DNA of 59,391 nucleotides from an uncultured Anaeroplasmataceae bacterium (GCA_947629825.1 CANRFF010000008.1:1-59391); one strand, 5' to 3'. Positions 45,306 through 53,290 are shown, counted from the stretch's first letter. The notes: generated by a model from the sequence alone, not told the origin. Translations and numbers: made by a program.

Positions 45306-45995
45306 ATGAAAACCATAAAATTTTTATTTGGGTTTTTCGGGTGTTTGTTAATGTTTTTTACGTTAACTGCCTGTAATAATAATGAAAATAATTCTTCAAA
45401 TAATAATGAATCCAATAAACAAGATGGTGAGATTACTACACCAAATGATTCTGATACTTTGGTCATCTTTTTCTCCAGAGCTGGCGAAAATTATATGGTA
45501 GGCGACTATGGGAATGGTTATGCAGGATATGTTGATGTAGGAAATACGGAAGTCGTAGTCAATTATATTTTAGATGAATACCATTTTGATTCATTTAAAA
45601 TAAATCCTGTTGTTCCTTATCCTGATAGTTATTCCGATATGTTAAATGTTGCAAGAGAAGAACAACAAACAAATGCCAGGCCGGAATTTATTGGCGAGAT
45701 AGAAAATTTTGAAAATTATCAAAACTTTATTATCGGATATCCAATTTGGAATAATACATTTCCTAATATCATCATTTCCATATTTGATAAATATGATTTT
45801 TCCCATAAAAAATTATATCCTTTTTCTACTCATGGTGGTTCAGGGCTTGGAAATACATTATCAAAAATTAAAGAATTAGAACCTAATGCCACCATCGTTG
45901 ATTCCTTTTCCATTCCTGGAGCAAATGTAAGAAGCGATAGCGGAAAAAGTCAAGTATTAAATTGGATAGATTCTTTAAATCTGGAAAAAAGGTGA
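45306..45995 (+). CDS. Flavodoxin-like lipoprotein
   Basis: A 229-aa protein with a lipoprotein signal (L-T-A-C at residues 20-23), an Asn-rich linker, and a flavodoxin domain. The domain has L-V-I-F-F-S-R-A-G-E-N-Y, G-Y-P-I-W-N-N-T-F-P, and S-T-H-G-G-S-G-L-G. It is close in layout to the cytosolic flavodoxin at 42334. It is predicted to carry FMN on the outer face of the membrane, perhaps in extracellular electron transfer. Good ribosome site (AGGAGG). Confidence 0.9.
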   Translation: MKTIKFLFGFFGCLLMFFTLTACNNNENNSSNNNESNKQDGEITTPNDSDTLVIFFSRAGENYMVGDYGNGYAGYVDVGNTEVVVNYILDEYHFDSFKINPVVPYPDSYSDMLNVAREEQQTNARPEFIGEIENFENYQNFIIGYPIWNNTFPNIIISIFDKYDFSHKKLYPFSTHGGSGLGNTLSKIKELEPNATIVDSFSIPGANVRSDSGKSQVLNWIDSLNLEKR

Positions 45996-46005
45996 GGTAA
46001 AAGAA

Positions 46006-46220
46006 ATGAAAAATGTTTTTATAAATGAAGTAGATCATCTTAATCAAGCACAATTATCAGTTTTAGATTCTTAATCGAAATAAAAATAAATCAAAATTCA
46101 GCTGTTTTAAGTGCGGATTCTATTCTGGATGCAGCTGTTTATGGTGGATCTGGAAATAATTGGGATATGCATATAGCAATGAATTTTTCATTAGTTAATG
46201 ATATATGGATTAGAATATAG
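46006..46220 (+). pseudogene. Decayed small gene between the flavodoxin lipoprotein and the second AKR
   Basis: ATG 46006 behind GGTGAGG opens MKNVFINEVDHLNQAQLSVL then hits TAA at codon 23. From about 46080 another frame is open to TAG 46218 and gives a sensible sequence (N-S-A-V-L-S-A-D-S-I-L-D-A-A-V-Y-G-G). The two look like pieces of one frameshifted gene. Family not recognised. Confidence 0.4.
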
Positions 46221-46233
46221 GAGGAAAATTAAA

Positions 46234-47079
46234 ATGAACGAAATCAAATTAAACAACAATGTAATGATGCCACAAGTAGGGATTGGAACTTATTTACTAG
46301 AACCAAGTGATGCTTACAATAGTGTTTTCAATGCTTTAAAGATGGGCTATCGGTTAATTGATACCGCAAATGCTTATCGAAACGAAAAAGCAGTAGGAAG
46401 AGCGATTAAGGATAGTGGAATTGAAAGAAAAGATATCTTTGTTTCAACCAAATTATGGCCAAGTGAATATGAAAATGAGAATGCTGTTGATGAAACTTTA
46501 AAAAGATTAAATCTGGATTATATTGATTTATTATTCATCCATCAACCAACCAAAAATTGGCGTCTCGGCTATGAAGCATTAATTAAAGCATATAAGGAAG
46601 GAAAAATCAGAAGTATCGGTGTTTCTAATTTTGAAGGGGAATATATTTTAGATTTATTAAAAGAGTATGATATTCTTCCTCAAGTAATTCAAGTGGAATG
46701 TCATCCATTTTATCCTCAAGAAGAATTAAGAGAAATTATTGGTAAAAATGATATTAAAATAATGTCATGGTATCCTCTTGGCGGTAAAGGAATGACTAAA
46801 GATTTATTGGGTAATGACAGTATTGTTTCTTTAGCTGAAAAATATCACAAAGATCCTGCTCAAATTGTTTTAAGATGGCATACACAAATGGGATTTATTG
46901 TTATTCCGGGTAGTAAAAATGTTAACCATATTAAAGAAAATATTGATATTTTTGATTTTGAGTTATCAAATGATGATATGACTTTAATGGCTACTCTTAA
47001 TAATGGAGAAAGACGTTATATCAGAACTGAGGAAGCTTTAGAAAACTTTTTAAATTGGAAAATACCGTATGAGAAATAA
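46234..47079 (+). CDS. Aldo-keto reductase (second copy)
   Basis: The 281-aa AKR starts at ATG 46234 behind AGGAGG. Motifs: G-Y-R-L-I-D-T-A-N-A-Y-R-N-E, S-T-K-L-W, L-F-I-H-Q-P, I-G-V-S-N-F, and I-V-I-P-G-S-K-N for NADPH binding near the C-terminus. It shares the redox cluster with the AKR at 43306. Confidence 0.94.
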   Translation: MNEIKLNNNVMMPQVGIGTYLLEPSDAYNSVFNALKMGYRLIDTANAYRNEKAVGRAIKDSGIERKDIFVSTKLWPSEYENENAVDETLKRLNLDYIDLLFIHQPTKNWRLGYEALIKAYKEGKIRSIGVSNFEGEYILDLLKEYDILPQVIQVECHPFYPQEELREIIGKNDIKIMSWYPLGGKGMTKDLLGNDSIVSLAEKYHKDPAQIVLRWHTQMGFIVIPGSKNVNHIKENIDIFDFELSNDDMTLMATLNNGERRYIRTEEALENFLNWKIPYEK

Positions 47080-47083
47080 TCAA

Positions 47084-47674
47084 ATGAAATATAAAAAAGG
47101 ACATGTTTATGAATTGATGGATCAAGGTGGTCCAACAAGTACCAAAGAAGAATACTTTAAAGAAGCTGTTGATGAAATGATGAGAGCCAGAACTCTGTGC
47201 TTTAAAGCCAATAGTGTATCTCCCGATGATGATTCTTATGTTAAATACTTAGAAGAATTATTTTCCAGAAAACTTGATGATATCCGGATTTTAACTCCAT
47301 TTATTTGTGATTTTGGAAATAGAGTTCAATTTGGACATAATGTATTTATTAATCATTCGGCTATTTTATCGGCTTCCGGCGGGATTGTTTTTGAAGATGG
47401 TGTTTCCGTCGCTCCCGGTGTTCGAATTGCTACCATCAATCACGATTTTAATAATCGTCATACAATTTATACATATGGAAAAGTTGTTATAAAGAAAAAT
47501 GCTTGGATAGGAATGAATGTTACAATTACTCCCGGTGTAACAATTGGAGAAAATAGTGTTGTGGCTGCCGGTGCCGTAGTAACGAAAGATGTCCCCGCTA
47601 ACGTAATTGTTGGCGGTGTTCCTGCAAAAGTAATCAAAGAACTTGATCCAAGCGAGCAAAAAGAAAAATGGTAA
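47084..47674 (+). CDS. Left-handed beta-helix O-acetyltransferase (maltose/galactoside type)
   Basis: The 196-aa product has the hexapeptide-repeat domain of Maa/LacA-like enzymes: F-G-N-R-V-Q-F-G-H-N-V-F-I-N-H, A-P-G-V-R-I-A-T-I-N-H-D, and the C-terminal G-A-V-V-T-K-D-V-P-A-N-V-I-V-G-G-V-P-A-K. It transfers acetyl from acetyl-CoA; the acceptor is unknown. The start may instead be ATG 47069, overlapping the AKR gene by 11 bp. A hairpin at 47682 follows. Confidence 0.92.
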   Translation: MKYKKGHVYELMDQGGPTSTKEEYFKEAVDEMMRARTLCFKANSVSPDDDSYVKYLEELFSRKLDDIRILTPFICDFGNRVQFGHNVFINHSAILSASGGIVFEDGVSVAPGVRIATINHDFNNRHTIYTYGKVVIKKNAWIGMNVTITPGVTIGENSVVAAGAVVTKDVPANVIVGGVPAKVIKELDPSEQKEKW

Positions 47675-47681
47675 ATTAAAT

Positions 47682-47719
47682 AATAACCACTAAAGTTTTA
47701 TGGAACTTTGGTGGTTATT
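47682..47719 (+). terminator. Hairpin after the acetyltransferase gene
   Basis: AATAACCAC-x-AAAGTT pairs with AACTTT-x-GTGGTTATT, a strong stem with one mismatch. The tail is only partly T-rich (ATTGTTCG), so termination efficiency is uncertain. Confidence 0.55.
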
Positions 47720-47737
47720 GTTCGTCTATAACCTATG

Positions 47738-47843
47738 TTCATTTGTGTACATTGTATCAAAATGGTATTCTCTTGCCATGAAATAAAACCGGATTGATAT
47801 CATCGTCAATCTGGTTTTTTTGTTGAGTTTGAATCTCAGCATC
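47738..47843 (+). repeat. att-like direct repeat C (diverged)
   Basis: CGGATTGATATCATCGTCAA... at 47790 and the following T-run match repeats A and B with several differences. To its left, CATTGTATCAAAATGGTA matches the left flank of repeat B. To its right, GAGTTTGAATCTCAGCAT matches the right flank of repeat A. It therefore joins both flank types, as expected at the junction of two stacked insertions. Confidence 0.6.
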
Positions 47844-47860
47844 TGACTGTTAAAAAATGA

Positions 47861-47904
47861 GGCCTTAGAACAAGCAGTAATTAACATTTCTAGGGTCTTT
47901 TTTT
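47861..47904 (+). terminator. Terminator-like long hairpin
   Basis: GGCCTTAGAA (47861-47870) pairs with TTCTAGGGTC (47888-47897) with two G-U pairs around a 17-nt loop, followed by TTTTTTT. No gene immediately upstream needs it; it may end an unseen small RNA or be a leftover. Confidence 0.5.
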
Positions 47905-48253
47905 GTTCGCTTTAAAATAGGGTGGTGAAATTGATAACGATAAGGTGGTCAAAAGGAATTTTTATTATCATTTACTTTTTTTTTAGTTGAATTTTGGTAT
48001 TTGACAAAATCAGAAAGAAGAAATTTTAGAGAATTTATTACTTTGAAATTTTTTTTATTTTTTGGTTGTGAATTTGGAATATCTAACGGCTTAATTTTAT
48101 AGGGAAAAGTGCGCAGTATGGATAATTATAGAAAACGATAATTAAAACTGCATTCCTTATAATCGGTTTGCTTATAAGTAAAGCAAACTATGAAAATCGG
48201 GAGTAAAGTAGATATTTTATGTTTTCATTGCTTCCTAATAATTGGAGCCAAAG
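47905..48253. other. Gene-free AT-rich region with an operator-like hairpin before the sigma-like gene
   Basis: No credible ORF. TATAAT lies at 48158-48163. Immediately after it, GTTTGCTT (48166-48173) and AAGCAAAC (48181-48188) form a perfect inverted repeat with a 7-nt spacer, a usual place for a repressor operator. The -35 is weak, so activation or an alternative sigma factor is possible. Confidence 0.5.
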
Positions 48254-49000
48254 ATGTTAAAAATAGTAGATTTGATTTTATACTATAAAAATTCTCATAA
48301 TGAAAAAACTGCTGAAGAAATAATAAAAATTATTTTGCCGATGATTACAAATAAAGCGAAGCTTGTGAGATCTGATTATAGGGAAGATATTATACAAGAT
48401 TTAAAAATGAATGTATTTTCTGTTATCGAACTTGCTATTTATAAGAAAATCGAGTTGCCAGAGTCATTATTTATTAAGGACAACCTTTGTTTGTTAGAAA
48501 CCAATAATTTTTCTGAAGAAACACTTAATCAAGTCTTCAAAAATAAATATATTAAAAATTTTATTAAAGAAGTTGGAACAGATATATTAAAAAATGCTTT
48601 TATAAGCAAAAAAGGATACATCAAATTCAAGAATAATTTTGAAAAATTCAATTTTAGAAACCAATTTTTTAATATTTTAAGTAAAAGGTTTGATTCTGTA
48701 CTTGCTACATTTTACAGAAACAATATGAGCTATTTTACAAAGGAGAAAATAATACTAAACAAACTAACAGAAGAGGGGAATGAATTCATTGATTTTATTC
48801 CTGATAATTCTCCAAAGAAAGTTAGTTTTGAGCAATTGGGTATGTCAAAAAAGGATATAGAATTTTTGAAACTTTTTATAGATGGTGATAAAGTTTATTC
48901 ACAAACTGAAGTTGCTAAAATTTTAGGTACTTCACAGCAATATATTTCTAAGAAAATTAAAGAAATTCGTAATAAATACAAAGAAATGATTAAAAATTAA
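48254..49000 (+). CDS. Small sigma-70-like factor (248 aa)
   Basis: ATG 48254 follows GGAG. The N-terminal 75 residues (I-V-D-L-I-L-Y-Y-K-N..., then R-E-D-I-I-Q-D-L-K-M-N) look like the reduced sigma region 2 found in TcdR/BotR/UviA-type and mobile-element sigma factors. The C-terminal 50 residues (S-Q-T-E-V-A-K-I-L-G-T-S-Q-Q-Y-I-S-K-K-I-K) are a region-4 type HTH. The about 110-residue middle is unrecognised and basic. It may drive genes of its own insertion, including the lipoprotein array just downstream, although that array has a perfect sigma-A-type promoter. Confidence 0.75.
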   Translation: MLKIVDLILYYKNSHNEKTAEEIIKIILPMITNKAKLVRSDYREDIIQDLKMNVFSVIELAIYKKIELPESLFIKDNLCLLETNNFSEETLNQVFKNKYIKNFIKEVGTDILKNAFISKKGYIKFKNNFEKFNFRNQFFNILSKRFDSVLATFYRNNMSYFTKEKIILNKLTEEGNEFIDFIPDNSPKKVSFEQLGMSKKDIEFLKLFIDGDKVYSQTEVAKILGTSQQYISKKIKEIRNKYKEMIKN

Positions 49001-49190
49001 AAATATATCCATTAGTTGAATCAAGTAAAATATCAATATTCGGCAAGTTGTTTTAAAAAAACAGAATATTAATGCCAAAGAAAGAATCGTCATTCTATAT
49101 TTTTTTGAAAAAATTTAGGTTTTTTAAGCAATTATTGGTGGAAAAAGTCATGTTTTAAATGAATTGTAAAAAAATCATATTGAAATGAAT

Positions 49191-49219
49191 TTGACATGCA
49201 TTGTTTTTTTTTATATAAT
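49191..49219 (+). promoter_or_regulatory. Perfect consensus promoter of the lipoprotein array
   Basis: TTGACA (49191-49196) and TATAAT (49214-49219) are exactly 17 bp apart, 34 nt before the first lipoprotein ATG. It is the only promoter of this strength in the island, and the later copies lack their own, so all three are likely one transcript. Confidence 0.85.
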
Positions 49220-49252
49220 AAGGCAAAAAATAAAAAGAGGATGGGTATTAAA

Positions 49253-49804
49253 ATGAAAAAAACAGTTACGTTGGTTCTTATTTTCTTTTTAGTGGGGATA
49301 TTATGTGGTTGTAGGAAAATTGTGCCGGTTAAGGATGAATTTTTTTCAGAAGAAACATTAGAAGAATGTAATCTTAAAGGACTTCCGAAACCTACGGGCA
49401 AGTATGCTTGTTTTTCAAATTACCTCTATCTTCTTATGACTCAAGAAGAGTATGATACGTATAAGTTGGAAGTGACAAAATACATTTCCGAAAGAGAAGA
49501 TATCGTATTTTGGGGAACTACGGAATATGAATTTTATAAGGTGGATGTTGAATTTGCACCAACGCCGTTATATGTTTATCAATATGATAGTATTGAAGAA
49601 TATGTTACTAAAAAATACTTCTTGTCAATACCATTTACAACAATGGAATTAGATGAAGAAGGAAAATATCAGAATTGTTTTGGTGTTTGTTTAAATAACA
49701 CTGCAAATCAAATAAGATTGTCTAATGGAGATATGTTTTATTATAATCATCGTATGATTATTTATGAATATACTCCTGCGGATAGATTATATACTCAAAA
49801 ATAA
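49253..49804 (+). CDS. Lipoprotein, copy 1 of 3 (183 aa)
   Basis: Signal peptide with lipobox ending L-C-G-C20. The mature part is acidic and aromatic-rich (Y-V-Y-Q-Y-D-S-I-E-E-Y, Y-N-H-R-M-I-I-Y-E-Y-T) with four further Cys that may form disulfides outside the cell. Start ATG 49253 is behind AGAGGATGGG-like sequence; the frame extension upstream crosses the promoter. Family not recognised. It is about 90% identical to the two following copies. Confidence 0.85.
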   Translation: MKKTVTLVLIFFLVGILCGCRKIVPVKDEFFSEETLEECNLKGLPKPTGKYACFSNYLYLLMTQEEYDTYKLEVTKYISEREDIVFWGTTEYEFYKVDVEFAPTPLYVYQYDSIEEYVTKKYFLSIPFTTMELDEEGKYQNCFGVCLNNTANQIRLSNGDMFYYNHRMIIYEYTPADRLYTQK

Positions 49805-49823
49805 AAAGGGGAGAGATATTAAA

Positions 49824-50375
49824 ATGAAAAAAACAGTTACGGTCGTTCTTATTTTCTTTTTAGTGGGGATATTATGTGGTTGTAAGAAAATTGCGCCGGT
49901 TAAGGATGAATTTTTTTCAGAAGAAACATTAGAAGAATGTAATCTTAAAGGACTTCCGAAACCTGCGGGCAAGTATGCTTGTTTTTCAAATTACCTCTAT
50001 CTTTTTATGACTCAAGAAGAGTATGATACGTATAAGTTGGAAGTGACAAAATACATTTCCGAAAGAGAAGATATCGTATTTTGGGGAACTACGGAATATG
50101 CATTTTATAAGGTTGATGTTGATATTGCGCCAAAGCCGAAATATGTTTATCAATATGATAGTATCGAAGAATATGTTACTGAAAAAGACTTCTTGTCAAT
50201 ACCATTTACAACAATGGAATTGGATGAAGAAGGAAAATATCAGAATTGTTTTGGTGTTTGTTTAGATGATATTGCAAATCAAAAAATCTTGTCTAATGGA
50301 GAATGGTTTTATTATAATCATCGTATGATTATTTATGAATATACTCCTGCGGATATATTATATACTCAAAAATAA
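49824..50375 (+). CDS. Lipoprotein, copy 2 of 3 (183 aa)
   Basis: Same length and layout as copy 1, beginning exactly 571 bp later. Ribosome site GGGGAG sits in the 19-nt gap. Differences cluster around residues 100-115 (D-V-D-I-A-P-K-P-K versus D-V-E-F-A-P-T-P-L) and 155-165 (D-D-I-A-N-Q-K-I versus N-N-T-A-N-Q-I-R), while the N-terminal 90 residues are nearly invariant. Confidence 0.85.
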   Translation: MKKTVTVVLIFFLVGILCGCKKIAPVKDEFFSEETLEECNLKGLPKPAGKYACFSNYLYLFMTQEEYDTYKLEVTKYISEREDIVFWGTTEYAFYKVDVDIAPKPKYVYQYDSIEEYVTEKDFLSIPFTTMELDEEGKYQNCFGVCLDDIANQKILSNGEWFYYNHRMIIYEYTPADILYTQK

Positions 50376-50394
50376 AAAGGGGAGGGATATTAAA

Positions 50395-50946
50395 ATGAAA
50401 AAAACAGTTACGTTGGTTCTTATTTTCTTTTTAGTGGGGATATTATGTGGTTGTAAGAAAATTGTGCCGGTTAAAGATGAATTTTTTTCAGAAGAAACAT
50501 TAGAAGAATGTAATCTTAAAGGACTTCCGAAACCTGCGGGCAAGTATGCTTGTTTTTCAAATGAACTATATCTTCTTATGACTCAAGAAGAGTATGATGT
50601 ATATCGGTGGGAAGTGACAAAATACATTTCCGAAAGAGAAGATATCGTATTTTGGGGAACTACGGAATATCAATTTTATAAGTCATATGTTGAATTTGCA
50701 CCAACGCCGATATATGTTTATCAATATGATAGTATTGAAGAATATGTTACTAAAAAAGACATTCTGTCAATACCATTTACAACAATAGAATTGGATGAAG
50801 AAGGAAAATATCAAAATTGTTTTGGTGTTTGTTTAAATAACACGGCAAATCAAATAAGATTATCTAATGGAGAATGGTTTTATTATAATCATTGTATGAT
50901 TATTTACGAATATACTCCTGCGGATAGATTATATACTCAAAAATAA
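50395..50946 (+). CDS. Lipoprotein, copy 3 of 3 (183 aa)
   Basis: Begins again exactly 571 bp after copy 2. It shares the invariant N-terminus but differs at residues 63-76 (N-E-L-Y-L... D-V-Y-R-W) and 102-107 (K-S-Y-V-E-F). Its C-terminal half is closer to copy 1 than to copy 2, suggesting gene conversion or repeated unequal crossover. The spacer after it is different sequence, so the array ends here. Confidence 0.85.
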   Translation: MKKTVTLVLIFFLVGILCGCKKIVPVKDEFFSEETLEECNLKGLPKPAGKYACFSNELYLLMTQEEYDVYRWEVTKYISEREDIVFWGTTEYQFYKSYVEFAPTPIYVYQYDSIEEYVTKKDILSIPFTTIELDEEGKYQNCFGVCLNNTANQIRLSNGEWFYYNHCMIIYEYTPADRLYTQK

Positions 50947-51042
50947 AAAAATTTTTAGTTGTAGTTTTCTTGTTTTAAGCAGATTAAATAGATGAGATCT
51001 CAAAAATAAGAAAAGGAGAAATATCTAGATATAAAATTTAAA

Positions 51043-52215
51043 ATGAGTTTAATTACAACAACACGTAGTGGAAATGTTGCTCGAAAAGGAGCGATTGTTC
51101 TTTTTCAGCATGGTATTTTTGGTAATCAAGATAGTATGACAGCAACGATTAAAAAAATTGAAGAAGTTAAAGGTGCAAAAAATTCTGCATATCCTGATGG
51201 ATTTATAAATATGACGGGATTTGTCCAAAGAGGGTATAAAAAAGGATTATTTTTTGATACACTCGAGCAACAAAATGTTTTTTTAAATACCATGAAAGGG
51301 ATTAAAGAATACGCAGATACGAACCCCTATATCAACGTATTGGTTAGAACAAATCTAAGTGGAAAAGATACCTATGATTCCATATATCTTCAGTCTGAAA
51401 AATTGGAATTTATTATTAAATATATAAATGAGAATTTTGAAGGAAGAAAGATTATATTAGTTGGCCACAGTCAAGGTGGATTAGTCAATATGGAGGCAAG
51501 TTTAAGATGTCCGAATATGGTTTCAAAAATGATATCATTTAACACCCCATATGCCGTAAATTCTATTGGTGATGATTTATATCCATTAGCAAGATTGATT
51601 ATGTCCTTCGCAGGTGGATTTAAATATGAGTTAAATGATACAGAAATGGATTTGTCTGATGAACGTGTTGATGCTGCATTAAGAAATCTTAAATCATTTG
51701 ATTATTTTGATGATTTGAAGAAACGTTGGGATGAATTTCAAAATAAGCCACCACTTTATAAAATAGTGGGTTTGTCAGGTATATTGAAAGGACAAACATT
51801 TCGATGCAACCGAACATTTGATGGCTTGGTAACCGTAGATGAAATGTTAAATATCAGTGCGACAGATACAAAGTTTATAAAGGAATATAAAACAGACTGT
51901 CCAGATCCATGGTATGAATTCCTTTTTGAAGTTGACTATACAAATGTATGTACTTCTTGTAGTAAGGGGTGTGATTTTCCTAAATTAAATTTTCTGGATG
52001 AATTGGTTGAAATTTTTAAAAAATGGATAAACCATAATTTTAATCTCAATACAGATGAGTTAGAGATTATGAAAGCAATTCAAGCGGGATTAAAACATGA
52101 AGATTATACAGGTTCAAAAACAGACATTTATAAGGTTTACAAAGATGAATGTAACCATTTAAATATCTTAACCAATTATCGTGCGATTTATTATTTGTCA
52201 GGCATACTAGGATAA
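51043..52215 (+). CDS. Alpha/beta-hydrolase (lipase-like) of 390 aa
   Basis: The fold shows an oxyanion strand A-I-V-L-F-Q-H-G-I-F-G near residue 16 and the nucleophile elbow V-G-H-S-Q-G-G-L-V (about 140-148). A late Asp (T-F-D-G-L-V-T) and His candidates (N-H-L-N-I at about 373) complete the pattern. A Cys-rich loop (C-T-S-C-S-K-G-C-D) near residue 303 could bind a metal. There is no signal peptide, so it acts in the cytosol. The nearest good ribosome motif (AAGGAG) is about 25 nt before the ATG, unusually far. It sits 2 bp before a nucleotidyltransferase gene; the pair may form one system. Confidence 0.82.
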   Translation: MSLITTTRSGNVARKGAIVLFQHGIFGNQDSMTATIKKIEEVKGAKNSAYPDGFINMTGFVQRGYKKGLFFDTLEQQNVFLNTMKGIKEYADTNPYINVLVRTNLSGKDTYDSIYLQSEKLEFIIKYINENFEGRKIILVGHSQGGLVNMEASLRCPNMVSKMISFNTPYAVNSIGDDLYPLARLIMSFAGGFKYELNDTEMDLSDERVDAALRNLKSFDYFDDLKKRWDEFQNKPPLYKIVGLSGILKGQTFRCNRTFDGLVTVDEMLNISATDTKFIKEYKTDCPDPWYEFLFEVDYTNVCTSCSKGCDFPKLNFLDELVEIFKKWINHNFNLNTDELEIMKAIQAGLKHEDYTGSKTDIYKVYKDECNHLNILTNYRAIYYLSGILG

Positions 52216-52217
52216 TT

Positions 52218-53030
52218 ATGTATTCAACGAACGAAAAACCAAATGAAATGGAGAATTTATATAATAGTTTATTTGATTTAAAAGAAGTCTATAAACTGTT
52301 GTATGATATTTCCAAGTCATTAAGAGTATCAATTGATTATGAAACGATAAAACTCATTTGTTATAATTTCAAGGAACCCAGTTCAAAAGAAGAAACTTTT
52401 GTGTATGAATGGTTGCAAATATTTTACATCTGTTATTTAAATAGAGTCCATATCCATTCAAAATATGAAAAAAATAAATATGTGAAACGATATCAGTCGT
52501 TAGATCATCCTAATTATATTAGATCTGTTTTTGAGAAATTTAGTCATGAAAGTAAATTTGAACAGGGTACATTGCTTATCATTTTATCAATCTTGATTTC
52601 AAAAAATGAAGGTATTATATTCCGTTATTTTGATGATGTATTTCATATTTTTGACATTGAAAACATAAATTATATCGCAGATTATTTGGAAGGCTTTATA
52701 GAAACATTTAAATGTACGGCACCAAAAAGAAAAAAATTAAGCCAAGTACTTACTATTTTGAAAGATAATATAGCTTTTTTCAAGAAAGAAAAAATAAAAA
52801 GTTTATTTTTATTTGGATCTATAGTCAAAGGAAGTCACACATCCAAAAGTGACATAGATTTACTAGTTTATTTTGACGATATTCCGTCTTTCGAGAAGGA
52901 AATACATTGCAGAAAAGTGTCAACACATATCAGTAATATATTGGATTGCGGGTGTGATATTGTTGAAGAAAAAGAAGTGTTGTATGATACGATTACTGAT
53001 GCAATAAGGACATCTATAAGAATATTTTAA
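52218..53030 (+). CDS. Minimal-nucleotidyltransferase-domain protein (270 aa)
   Basis: Residues 193-265 contain L-F-G-S-I-V-K-G-S-H-T-S-K-S-D-I-D, an exact G-S-x10-D-x-D match to the MNT (DNA polymerase beta-like) nucleotidyltransferase motif with its two metal-binding Asp. The N-terminal 185 residues are helical and unrecognised. MNT proteins often transfer AMP to HEPN toxins as antitoxins; here the partner is a lipase-like hydrolase instead. It starts 2 bp after that gene. A terminator follows. Confidence 0.85.
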   Translation: MYSTNEKPNEMENLYNSLFDLKEVYKLLYDISKSLRVSIDYETIKLICYNFKEPSSKEETFVYEWLQIFYICYLNRVHIHSKYEKNKYVKRYQSLDHPNYIRSVFEKFSHESKFEQGTLLIILSILISKNEGIIFRYFDDVFHIFDIENINYIADYLEGFIETFKCTAPKRKKLSQVLTILKDNIAFFKKEKIKSLFLFGSIVKGSHTSKSDIDLLVYFDDIPSFEKEIHCRKVSTHISNILDCGCDIVEEKEVLYDTITDAIRTSIRIF

Positions 53031-53033
53031 TCC

Positions 53034-53064
53034 AGAGTGGCATATAGTTATGCCATTCTTTTTT
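53034..53064 (+). terminator. Terminator of the lipase-nucleotidyltransferase pair
   Basis: AGAGTGGCATA (53034-53044) pairs with TATGCCATTCT (53049-53059) around TAGT, followed by TTTTT. Confidence 0.85.
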
Positions 53065-53067
53065 ATG

Positions 53068-53094
53068 AAAAAAAGATGCTAAAATATTAGCATC
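53068..53094 (-). terminator. Leftward terminator
   Basis: GATGCTAA (53075-53082) and TTAGCATC (53087-53094) form a perfect 8-bp stem. On the minus strand TTTTTTT follows. It shows that a leftward transcript ends here, supporting the weak ORF at 53093-53290. Confidence 0.75.
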
Positions 53095-53290
53095 AAGAAG
53101 AAGTATCGTGGGAATCAGAATTTTCAAAATCAATTTTATCAACTTCTACACCTATATTTTTATTTAATCCTCGTTGTTCTTCTCCTAATAAAGATATAAG
53201 AAATTTCATTATAACAATGATTTTATCAATAATACTTTTACTTGTTGTTAGAATAAAAGTTGCAATCATCGATATTAAACTGATTTTCAA
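53093..53290 (-). CDS. Probable leftward membrane-protein fragment at the island edge
   Basis: The minus strand is open from beyond 53375 to TGA 53093-53095. It encodes hydrophobic helices (V-L-S-I-L-C-L-L-V-L-I-N, then I-S-L-I-S-M-I-A-T-F-I-L) and a charged tail. No ATG with a ribosome site exists; TTG 53290 is the nominal start. The terminator at its end suggests it was expressed. It looks like the C-terminal piece of a gene cut by the same rearrangement that truncated the sirtuin. Confidence 0.35.
   Translation of the reverse strand: MKISLISMIATFILTTSKSIIDKIIVIMKFLISLLGEEQRGLNKNIGVEVDKIDFENSDSHDTSS

Larger units (their letters stand above)
49253..50946 (+). repeat. Tandem triplication, 571-bp period
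   Basis: Three copies of a gene plus 19-bp spacer start at 49253, 49824 and 50395. The period is identical to the base, with no indels between copies. That points to recent duplication by recombination, and substitutions alone separate the copies. Confidence 0.95.
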
